From Telmatospirillum siberiense (lineage in GTDB: Bacteria; Pseudomonadota; Alphaproteobacteria; Rhodospirillales; Magnetospirillaceae), in assembly GCF_002845745.1 (NCBI RefSeq), contig NZ_PIUM01000013.1, positions 62,001 through 126,000 of the forward strand: a stretch of 64,000 nt of DNA, given 5' to 3'. The notes under the pieces were generated by a model. It searched no databases, was not told where the DNA came from, and saw only the letters and a program-made list of their open reading frames with translations. Positions 33,179 through 40,312 of this stretch are shown piece by piece. The position numbers and the translations under genes were made by a program. Within the stretch, counting starts at the first letter, position 1, and every line of letters starts with the position of its first letter.

Positions 33179-34225
33179 ATGAATAAATCGATCGCCTCAT
33201 TGGCCCTTTTCGCCGGGGCCGCGCTATGTCTGGCCGGCGGCGACGCCCTGGCCCGCGATTTGACCGTGGTGTCCTGGGGGGGCGCGCTTCAGGATGCGCA
33301 GAAGGTGGTGTTTTTCCAGCCCTTCCAGACCAAGGCCGGGGTCAAGATGACCGACGAGCCGTGGGACGGCGGTGTCGGGGTGTTGCGGGCCAAGATCCAG
33401 GGCGGCAACGCCAACTGGGACGTGGTGGAGGTCGAATCCGAGGAATTGGCCATCGGCTGCGAGGAAGGGCTGTTCGAGAAGCTCGACTATTCGAAGATCG
33501 GCGGCAAGGACGCCTATCTGCCGGCGGCGGTGAGCGAGTGCGGCGTCGGCAACATCGTCTACGACTTCATCCTGGCCTATGACGGGGACAAGCTGAAGGA
33601 AGGTCCGAAGAGCTGGGCCGACTTCTTCGATTTGAAGAAGTATCCGGGAAAGCGGGCGCTGCGCCAAGGGCCGAAGACCAATTTGGAAATCGCCCTGATC
33701 GCCGATGGGGTGAAGCCCCAGGACGTCTACAAGGTCCTGAAGACGGAGGCCGGAGTCGACCGGGCCTTCAAGAAGCTCGACGGCATCAAGTCCGAATTGA
33801 TCTTCTGGAAGGCCGGCGCCCAGCCGCCACAGCTTCTCGCCTCGGGCGAGGTGGCAATGACCTCTGCCTATAACGGACGCATCACGGCGGCCAACGACAA
33901 GGACAAAAAGAACTTCAAGATCGTCTGGGATGGCGCGCTTTACACCATCGACAGCTGGGTGATCCTGAAGGGCAGTCCCAACCGGGACGCCGCCTACAAG
34001 TTCCTCGATTTCGCCGGCCAGGCCGAGAATCAGAAGAGCCTGCCGACTTACGTCTCCTATGGGGTGACCAACAAGGCGGCCACCGCCCTGGTTGATCCCA
34101 AGCTGCTGCCGGTTCTGCCGACGGCGCCGCAGAACATGGCCAATGTGGAGCCAATCGACGACCAGTTCTGGCTCGAAAACCTCGACCGGCTCACCGAACG
34201 CTTCAACAAATGGGCCGCCAAATGA
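33179..34225 (+). CDS. Polyamine-type ABC transporter substrate-binding protein
   Basis: A 348-residue periplasmic protein with signal MNKSIASLALFAGAALCLAG ending before RDLTVVSWGGALQDAQ. 'VVSWGGALQDAQKVVFFQPF' is typical of the PotD-like (family 1) binding proteins of spermidine/putrescine-type systems, as is 'WDVVEVESEELAIGCEEGLF' and 'TNLEIALIADGVKPQDVY'. GAAGGGA precedes ATG 33179. The ligand is not determined; gene context points to a polyamine or its catabolite. Its stop overlaps the next gene (ATGA). Confidence 0.9.
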   Translation: MNKSIASLALFAGAALCLAGGDALARDLTVVSWGGALQDAQKVVFFQPFQTKAGVKMTDEPWDGGVGVLRAKIQGGNANWDVVEVESEELAIGCEEGLFEKLDYSKIGGKDAYLPAAVSECGVGNIVYDFILAYDGDKLKEGPKSWADFFDLKKYPGKRALRQGPKTNLEIALIADGVKPQDVYKVLKTEAGVDRAFKKLDGIKSELIFWKAGAQPPQLLASGEVAMTSAYNGRITAANDKDKKNFKIVWDGALYTIDSWVILKGSPNRDAAYKFLDFAGQAENQKSLPTYVSYGVTNKAATALVDPKLLPVLPTAPQNMANVEPIDDQFWLENLDRLTERFNKWAAK

Positions 34226-35496
34226 TCAATCAGGGCGCGGACGGGGAACTTTCCCCGTCCACCGACGGGAATGCCGCCATCGGCGGCCGGGCGCTCAAAG
34301 CCCGTTTGCGGCGGGCCGAGCGCATGCGCAAGGTGGCGGCCTTCGGATTGGTCGCGCCGCTGCTTCTGTTCGTCATCGTCAGTTTTGCCCTGCCGATCGC
34401 CGGCATGCTTTGGCGCAGCGTCGAGGATACCGAGGTTTCCTCCGTCATGCCGCGCACCATTGCCGCCTTGAAGGGGTGGGGCGGACAGGATCTGCCGTCC
34501 GAGGAGGTCTACCGCGCGGCCGCCCGGGATTTGGCCGAGGCCCGCGCGAATGGCACGGCCAGCGCGGCGGCCCGGCGGCTGAACTATGACATCAATGGTT
34601 TTCGCACCTTGATCATGACCGCGGCCCGCAAGGCTCCATCCGCCGACGAGGCCGACATCCGCGCCGCCTTCGTGGCGCTCGACGCCCGTTGGGGCGAGCG
34701 GGAAACCTGGGCCGCCGTCAAGCGGGCCAGCGGTCCGCTGACCGACTTCTATTTATTGGCGGCGGTCGATTTGCAGCACGACGCCTCGGGTTCCATCGTT
34801 CATGTCCCGGAAGAGCGGGCCATCTACCTTGATGTCCTGGGGCGAACCTTCCGCATCAGCCTGACCGTCACCCTGTTGTCCCTGTTCATGGCCTTCCCCG
34901 TCGCCTATCTGATGTCGACGCAGCCGGCCAAGGTGGCCAACCTGTTGATGATCCTGGTCCTGCTGCCCTTTTGGACATCGCTTCTGGTGCGGACCGCCGC
35001 CTGGGTGGTGCTGCTGCAGAACGAGGGCCTGGTCAACCGCCTGCTGGTCTGGATGGGGGTCATCGATGCTCCGATCCGCCTGATCTACAACAGCATCGGC
35101 GTGCATGTGGCGATGACCCATGTCCTGCTGCCCTTCATGATCCTGCCACTCTATTCGACGATGAAGGCGATCAAGCCGCATTACATGCGCGCCGCCATCA
35201 GTCTCGGCGCACCGCCGGCCGTGGCCTTCGTCAGGGTCTATCTGCCCCAATGCCTGCCGGGCATCGCCGCCGGCTGTCTTCTGGTCTTCATCCTGGCCAT
35301 CGGCTACTACATCACGCCCGCCCTGGTCGGCGGCGCCGGCGACCAGATGCTCAGCTACTTCATCGCCTTCTACACCACCGACAGCGTCAATTGGGGCATG
35401 GCCTCGGCGCTGGGGGCGGTGCTGCTGGCCACCACAATGGTCCTTTACGGCGTCTATAGCCGCCTGGTCGGCGACGGCGCCATCAAGATGGGTTGA
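34222..35496 (+). CDS. Polyamine-type ABC permease with large periplasmic insert
   Basis: A 424-residue permease, well above the roughly 280 of PotB. Helix 1 ('GLVAPLLLFVIVSFALPIAG', about 40-60) is followed by a hydrophilic stretch of about 135 residues before the next helix ('ISLTVTLLSLFMAFPVAYLM'). The EAA loop 'RAAISLGAPPAVAFVRVYLP' is present. The extended form is seen in alphaproteobacterial PotB-like subunits; its role is unknown, perhaps docking the binding protein. ATG 34222 overlaps the upstream stop. Confidence 0.9.
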   Translation: MINQGADGELSPSTDGNAAIGGRALKARLRRAERMRKVAAFGLVAPLLLFVIVSFALPIAGMLWRSVEDTEVSSVMPRTIAALKGWGGQDLPSEEVYRAAARDLAEARANGTASAAARRLNYDINGFRTLIMTAARKAPSADEADIRAAFVALDARWGERETWAAVKRASGPLTDFYLLAAVDLQHDASGSIVHVPEERAIYLDVLGRTFRISLTVTLLSLFMAFPVAYLMSTQPAKVANLLMILVLLPFWTSLLVRTAAWVVLLQNEGLVNRLLVWMGVIDAPIRLIYNSIGVHVAMTHVLLPFMILPLYSTMKAIKPHYMRAAISLGAPPAVAFVRVYLPQCLPGIAAGCLLVFILAIGYYITPALVGGAGDQMLSYFIAFYTTDSVNWGMASALGAVLLATTMVLYGVYSRLVGDGAIKMG

Positions 35497-35501
35497 CGAC
35501 G

Positions 35502-36332
35502 ATGGCCGCTCCGCAAGTCCCCCTTACCGTTTCGCAAAGACTGGGCGCCATTCTGACCTGGGGTGGCGCCGCCGCCGTGCTGTTCTTCCTGCTGGTGCCG
35601 ATTTTCGCCATCGTTCCGCTGTCCTTCAGTTCGGGCAATTTTCTCACCTATCCGTTGCCCGGATTTTCGTTGCGCTGGTATGAGGAGCTTCTGACCTCCG
35701 ACAAATGGCTTCCGGCCCTGCGCAACAGCATGATCGTCGGCGTTTCGGCGACCATCGCCGCGACGGTGCTGGGCACGCTGGCCTCCATCGGCCTCAACCG
35801 GGCCCGCCTGCCGTTCAAGCCCGTGGTGATGGGGCTGCTGCTCTCGCCGATGATCGTGCCGGTGGTGATCACCGCCATCGGGGTCTATTTCTTCTTCGCC
35901 CCCCTCGGTCTTTCCAACAGTTTCTCCGGGCTGATCATCGCCCATACGGCGCTTGGCGCGCCTTTCGTCGTCATCACCGTCTCGGCCACCCTTGCCCATT
36001 TCGATATCGGCATGGCCCGCGCCGCGGCCAGCCTGGGGGCGCCGCCGCTGACGACGTTCTTCCGCGTGGTGCTGCCGTTGATCATGCCGGGCGTGGCGTC
36101 CGGCGCCCTGTTCGCTTTCGCCACCTCCTTCGACGAGGTGGTGGTGGCCCTGATGATCGCGGGGCCCGAACAGCGCACCTTGCCGCGCGAGATGTTCAGC
36201 GGCATCCGGGAAAGCATCAATCCCACCATCACCGCCGTGGCGACGGTTCTGATCCTGACCTCGGTGGTGCTGCTGGTCTGCCTGGAACTGCTGCGCCGCC
36301 GCAGCGAGCGCTTGATGACGGGGGCGAACTAG
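35502..36332 (+). CDS. Polyamine-type ABC permease (PotC-like)
   Basis: A 276-residue six-helix permease. 'FSSGNFLTYPLPGFSLRWYE' after helix 1 is the PotC-type signature; the EAA loop is 'RAAASLGAPPLTTFFRVVLP'. ATG 35502 follows the upstream stop by 5 bases; a TTG at 35493 overlapping that stop is an alternative. It is the last gene of the importer operon, convergent with the XRE-cupin regulator. Confidence 0.9.
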   Translation: MAAPQVPLTVSQRLGAILTWGGAAAVLFFLLVPIFAIVPLSFSSGNFLTYPLPGFSLRWYEELLTSDKWLPALRNSMIVGVSATIAATVLGTLASIGLNRARLPFKPVVMGLLLSPMIVPVVITAIGVYFFFAPLGLSNSFSGLIIAHTALGAPFVVITVSATLAHFDIGMARAAASLGAPPLTTFFRVVLPLIMPGVASGALFAFATSFDEVVVALMIAGPEQRTLPREMFSGIRESINPTITAVATVLILTSVVLLVCLELLRRRSERLMTGAN

Positions 36333-36400
36333 CGGCGATGGGGCGTAAAATCCCAGTGGCGCCGGCGTCCCTGCCCATGAGCGCTCGGATAAGAAAGTCT

Positions 36401-36425
36401 CCCCTCGCCCCTTGCGGGCGAGGGG
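36401..36425. terminator. GC-rich hairpin after the importer operon
   Basis: cccctcgccc (36401-36410), loop cttgc, gggcgagggg (36416-36425). This 'CCCCTCGCCC-cttgc-GGGCGAGGGG' form is a common intergenic hairpin in alphaproteobacteria. It sits between convergent genes but has no T-run, so it may be a repeat rather than a true terminator. Confidence 0.5.
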
Positions 36426-36472
36426 ACGAGCGTAAGCGAGCGGGCGAGGGTTTATCGGCGAGCGAAGCCGGA

Positions 36473-37048
36473 TCAGAGATAGGGCGGGGTGCAGGCGCTG
36501 ACCAGCACGCAGACCCTGTCGCCGAGATTGCGGAACCGGTGGGGCAGGCGGCTGTCGAAGAAATAGGCGTCGCCCTTCTTCAGGATTCTCTTCTGGTCGC
36601 CGACGGTCAGTTCGATCTCGCCTTCGATGATGATGCCGCCTTCCTCGGAATCATGCTGCAGCATGTTCCGGCCGGTTCCGGTGTCGGCTCCGGGTTCGTA
36701 GCGTTCGTGCAGGATCTGCAGGGTGCGCCCCCGCAGATCGCCGACCTGGCGGAAGGAGATGGTTCCCTTGCGGGCGGCGGGAATGTCGCTGGCCAATTCG
36801 ACCAGTTCATCATTGTGGAAGAAGATCTGCTCGGCCGGCGGCAGATCGTCATGGCTGAAGAATTCGGCGAGAGTCATCGGTATGCCGCCCAGGACCTTGC
36901 GCAGCGACGCCACCGACGGGCTGGTGCGGTTCTGTTCGATCAGCGAAATGGTGCCGTTGGTCATTCCGGCGCGCTGGGCCAATTGGCGTTGGGACAGCCC
37001 GTGTTTCTCCCGAATGACCCTCAGGCGGGCACCGACGTCGAACTCCAT
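36473..37048 (-). CDS. XRE-family regulator with cupin domain (PuuR-like)
   Basis: A 191-residue regulator. The helix-turn-helix is 'LRVIREKHGLSQRQLAQRAG' then 'MTNGTISLIEQNRTSPSVAS' (about 9-48); the C-terminal cupin barrel has 'HDSEEGGIIIEGEIELTVGD' and 'KGDAYFFDSRLPHRFRNLGD'. This size and layout match PuuR, the putrescine-responsive repressor. ATG 37048 is chosen as the start giving the standard MEFDVGARLRVIREK start. It is divergent from gabD; the palindrome 37141-37158 between them also occurs before the importer operon, so it probably represses both. Confidence 0.88.
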   Translation of the reverse strand: MEFDVGARLRVIREKHGLSQRQLAQRAGMTNGTISLIEQNRTSPSVASLRKVLGGIPMTLAEFFSHDDLPPAEQIFFHNDELVELASDIPAARKGTISFRQVGDLRGRTLQILHERYEPGADTGTGRNMLQHDSEEGGIIIEGEIELTVGDQKRILKKGDAYFFDSRLPHRFRNLGDRVCVLVSACTPPYL

Positions 37049-37140
37049 GATGCTCTCCTTTAAATTCGTTTGATATTTTAAGCCGTGATCCGTCAGAGCG
37101 CACGCAAAAGATAAGCTGGAAGCCAATCCTTAAAGACTGT

Positions 37141-37158
37141 TGTTTAATTTTTTAAACA
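37141..37158. promoter_or_regulatory. Operator for XRE-cupin regulator upstream of gabD
   Basis: tgtttaattttttaaaca is a perfect 7-bp inverted repeat with 4-base centre, followed by GTGCTAGCGTC. It is 46 bases before gabD and shared with 31951-31968. PuuR-type regulators bind similar AT-rich palindromes. Confidence 0.65.
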
Positions 37159-37204
37159 GTGCTAGCGTCTTTTCCAGGAACAACCCATTCGGAGCGCGGC
37201 TCGC

Positions 37205-38668
37205 ATGATCGATCTCCAGGACGCGGCATTGCTGCGCAAGCATGCCTATATCGACGGTGCCTGGCTTTCCGCAGACGACGGCGGAACCTTTCCCGTAACC
37301 AATCCCGCCGACGGTTCGCTGCTGGCCGACGTCGCCAATTGCGGCGCCGATGAGACGCGCCGGGCGATCGCCGCCGCCGATGCGGCCCTGCCGGGCTGGC
37401 GTGCCAGGACCGCCAAGGACCGCGCCGCCATCTTGCGCAAATGGTTCGACCTGATCATCGCCCATCAGGAGGATCTGGCCCGTCTGATGACCTCCGAACA
37501 GGGCAAGCCTCTGGCCGAGGCGCGTGGCGAGATCGTCTACGGCGCCTCCTTCGTCGAATGGTTCGCCGAGGAGGGCAAGCGGGTCTATGGCGATACCATT
37601 CCCGCCCAGGCGTCGAGCCGTCGCTTCCTGGTGATCAAGCAGCCGGTGGGCGTGGTGGCCGCGGTGACCCCGTGGAACTTCCCGGTGGCGATGATCACCA
37701 GAAAGCTCGCTCCCGCACTCGCCGCGGGCTGCACCGTGGTGGTCAAGCCGGCGACCTATACTCCCCTTTCGGCCCTGGCGCTGGTCGAACTGGCCGAGCG
37801 CGCCGGCATCCCGGCGGGCGTGGTCAATGTGGTGCCGGGCAAGCGGTCATCGGTGATCGGCAACGAGCTGATGGCCAGCCCGCTGGTCCGCAAGATCTCC
37901 TTCACCGGTTCGACCGAGGTGGGCAAGCTGCTGATGCGCCAGGCCGCCGACACCGTGAAGAAGGTCAGCATGGAACTGGGCGGCAACGCCCCCTTCATCG
38001 TCTTCGACGATGCCGATCTGGACGCCGCGGTGGCCGGGGCCCTCGCCTCGAAATTCCGCAACAGCGGGCAGACCTGCGTTTGCACCAACCGCTTCCTCGT
38101 GCAGGACAAGGTCTACGACGCCTTCGCCGCCAAATTGGCCGAGGCCGTGCGCGGTCTGAAGGTCGGGGACGGCTTGGCCGCGGGCACGACGCAGGGGCCG
38201 CTGATCGATGCCGGAGCCGTCGAAAAGGTGGAAAGCCTCATCGCCGACGCCACGGCGAAGGGCGCCAAGGTATTGCTGGGCGGCAAGCGCCACGCGCTGG
38301 GCGGCACCTTCTTCGAGCCGACCATCCTGACCGGGATGACGACCGGAATGGCGATCGCCCGCGAAGAGATCTTCGGACCGCTGGCTCCGCTGTTCCGTTT
38401 CAAGACCGAGGCCGAGGCCGTGCGGATGGCCAACGATACCGAATACGGCCTGGCCGCCTATTTCTATGCCCGCGACGTCGGGCGCATCTTCCGCGTCATG
38501 GAAGCCCTGGAATACGGCATGGTCGGCGTTAACGAGGGGCTGCTGTCCACCGAGGTGGCTCCCTTCGGCGGCATCAAGGAATCCGGTACCGGCCGCGAAG
38601 GCTCGAAGTACGGAATCGAGGATTTCCTGGAGTTGAAATACATCTGCCTGGGTGGTCTGGACGATTGA
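37205..38668 (+). CDS. gabD: Succinate-semialdehyde dehydrogenase
   Basis: A 487-residue aldehyde dehydrogenase. '[20 protein letters not shown]' is a GabD-specific block; the cofactor and catalytic parts are [20 protein letters not shown], Glu in [20 protein letters not shown] and Cys in [14 protein letters not shown]. It oxidises succinate semialdehyde to succinate with NAD(P)+, the last step of GABA use. gabT follows after 39 bases. It is under the predicted XRE-cupin operator. Confidence 0.92.
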   Translation: MIDLQDAALLRKHAYIDGAWLSADDGGTFPVTNPADGSLLADVANCGADETRRAIAAADAALPGWRARTAKDRAAILRKWFDLIIAHQEDLARLMTSEQGKPLAEARGEIVYGASFVEWFAEEGKRVYGDTIPAQASSRRFLVIKQPVGVVAAVTPWNFPVAMITRKLAPALAAGCTVVVKPATYTPLSALALVELAERAGIPAGVVNVVPGKRSSVIGNELMASPLVRKISFTGSTEVGKLLMRQAADTVKKVSMELGGNAPFIVFDDADLDAAVAGALASKFRNSGQTCVCTNRFLVQDKVYDAFAAKLAEAVRGLKVGDGLAAGTTQGPLIDAGAVEKVESLIADATAKGAKVLLGGKRHALGGTFFEPTILTGMTTGMAIAREEIFGPLAPLFRFKTEAEAVRMANDTEYGLAAYFYARDVGRIFRVMEALEYGMVGVNEGLLSTEVAPFGGIKESGTGREGSKYGIEDFLELKYICLGGLDD

Positions 38669-38707
38669 TCGTCCGGTGTTCGGGCAAGCTTTAAGGAGTG
38701 TTGAGGA

Positions 38708-40000
38708 ATGACCAGCAATAGCGCCCTGCAGTCCCGTCGCGTCGCCGCCGTTCCGCGCGGCGTCTCGACCATGCTCCCCGTTTTCGCCGCCAAGGCCGAG
38801 AACGCCGAGATCTGGGACGTCGAGGGCCGTCGCTACATCGACTTCGCCAGCGGCATCGCCGTCGTCGGCACCGGGCACCGCCATCCCAAGGTGGTCGCCG
38901 CGGTGCAGAAACAGATGGACGCCTTCAGCCATGTCTGCGTGCAGGTCACGCCCTACGAATCCTATATCGCGCTTGCCGAGAAGCTGAACGAGCGGATGCC
39001 CGGCCCCGGGCCCAAGAAGACGATCTTCCTGACCACCGGCGCCGAGGCGGTGGAAAACGCCGTGAAGATCGCCCGCGCCGCCACCGGGCGCCCGGGGATC
39101 GTCTCCTTCGCCGGAGCCTTCCATGGCCGCACCATGATGACCATGGCGCTCACCGGCAAGGTCAGCCCTTATAAGATCGGCTTCGCCCCGCTGCCCGGCG
39201 ACGTCTATCATGTGCCGTTCCCCGATCCCTACCACGGCATCACCAACGAGCAGTCGCTGGCCGCCCTGAAGACGCTCTTCAAGGCCGATATCGATCCGGC
39301 CCGCGTCGCCGCCATCATCATCGAGCCGGTGCAGGGCGAGGGGGGCTTCAATCCGGCTCCGTTCGATTTCCTGAAATCCTTGCGCAAGATCTGCGACGAG
39401 AACGGCATTCTTCTGATCGTCGACGAGATCCAGACCGGTTTCGGCCGGACCGGCAAGCTGTTCGCCGTCGAACATTCGGGCGTTGCCCCCGATCTGATGA
39501 CCGTGGCCAAGAGCCTGGGCGGCGGTTTCCCCATCTCGGGCGTCATTGGCAAGGCCGAATTGATGGATGCGCCGATCCCTGGCGGTCTGGGCGGCACCTA
39601 TGCCGGCAGCCCGTTGGCCTGTGCGGCGGGTCTCGCGGTGCTTTCGGTGATCGAAGAGGAAAAGCTTCTGGCCCGCGCCATGGCGATCGGCGAGACCATC
39701 ACCGGGCGTTTCAAGAAGCTGGCGACGACCAACCGCTTCGCCTGCATCGGTGACGTTCGCGGTCTGGGCGCCATGACCGCCGTCGAACTGGTGAAGGACC
39801 GCTCGAGCCGCGAGCCGGCCGCCGAGCTGACCAAGGCCCTGGTTTCCAAGGCCGCCGAGGCCGGCCTGATCCTGCTGTCCTGCGGCGTCTACGGTAACGT
39901 CATCCGCTTCCTGCCGCCGCTGACCATCTCGGACGCCGTGCTGAACGAAGGGTTGGACATCATCGAGAAGACGCTGGGCGATCTCGCCTCGGCGGGCTGA
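38708..40000 (+). CDS. gabT: 4-aminobutyrate aminotransferase
   Basis: A 430-residue class III PLP aminotransferase. 'TTGAEAVENAVKIARAATGR' binds the cofactor phosphate, 'SFAGAFHGRTMMTMALTGKV' and 'LLIVDEIQTGFGRTGKLFAV' follow, and the PLP lysine is in VAKSLGGGFPISGVIGKAEL. The length and blocks match GabT, which converts GABA and 2-oxoglutarate to succinate semialdehyde and glutamate. It pairs with gabD directly upstream (AAGGAG 9 bases before ATG). A terminator-like stem lies at 40033. Confidence 0.92.
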   Translation: MTSNSALQSRRVAAVPRGVSTMLPVFAAKAENAEIWDVEGRRYIDFASGIAVVGTGHRHPKVVAAVQKQMDAFSHVCVQVTPYESYIALAEKLNERMPGPGPKKTIFLTTGAEAVENAVKIARAATGRPGIVSFAGAFHGRTMMTMALTGKVSPYKIGFAPLPGDVYHVPFPDPYHGITNEQSLAALKTLFKADIDPARVAAIIIEPVQGEGGFNPAPFDFLKSLRKICDENGILLIVDEIQTGFGRTGKLFAVEHSGVAPDLMTVAKSLGGGFPISGVIGKAELMDAPIPGGLGGTYAGSPLACAAGLAVLSVIEEEKLLARAMAIGETITGRFKKLATTNRFACIGDVRGLGAMTAVELVKDRSSREPAAELTKALVSKAAEAGLILLSCGVYGNVIRFLPPLTISDAVLNEGLDIIEKTLGDLASAG

Positions 40001-40032
40001 GCCGGAAAGTCTTTTCGGTATCCGTGGCGAGC

Positions 40033-40064
40033 GATCCGGTCCTTTTGCAGGGCCGGATCGTTTT
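40033..40064 (+). terminator. Rho-independent terminator after gabT
   Basis: gatccggtcc, loop, gggccggatc (one mismatch near the loop), then GTTTT. It lies 33 bases after the gabT stop. Confidence 0.65.
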
Positions 40065-40127
40065 GCTGTTAACGTAATTTTTATTAAATTACGATTCTTA
40101 TTCGAATAAACAAATGATTCTCTCGAA

Positions 40128-40149
40128 AAGATCATTTTGAAATGATCTT
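40128..40149. repeat. AT-rich inverted repeat upstream of the autotransporter gene
   Basis: aagatcattt-tg-aaatgatctt, a perfect 10-bp stem within a strikingly AT-rich 130-bp stretch (40070-40205). A second small stem, gtaattt-ttatt-aaattac, lies at 40074-40092. This could be a regulatory site; no regulator is assigned. Confidence 0.4.
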
Positions 40150-40312
40150 ATTTGTGGAAAATTCTTGAAAATAACATCGCCTAACGCGATCTTTTTCTTC
40201 AAAAACAACTGCGGGTATTGACTTCTCGCGGCAGCCTTTCTAAGGCTCGTCTGGTGATCGGGGTATGTAGATTGCTCGATCCATCATGGCGGTGGGCTGC
40301 CGGGAGGGGCGT

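Larger units (their letters stand above)
40001..40312. other. 312-bp AT-rich region between gabT and the autotransporter gene
   Basis: No gene. It holds the gabT terminator, two AT-rich inverted repeats and a possible promoter, TTGACT (40218) with 17-base spacer to TAAGGC (40241). Base composition is well below that of the flanks, which suggests a regulated promoter or acquired DNA. Confidence 0.5.

Noticed and set aside
37847-40135. 762-codon open frame opposite gabD/gabT
   Set aside because: Shadow of two well-identified enzymes; composition typical of antisense frames.
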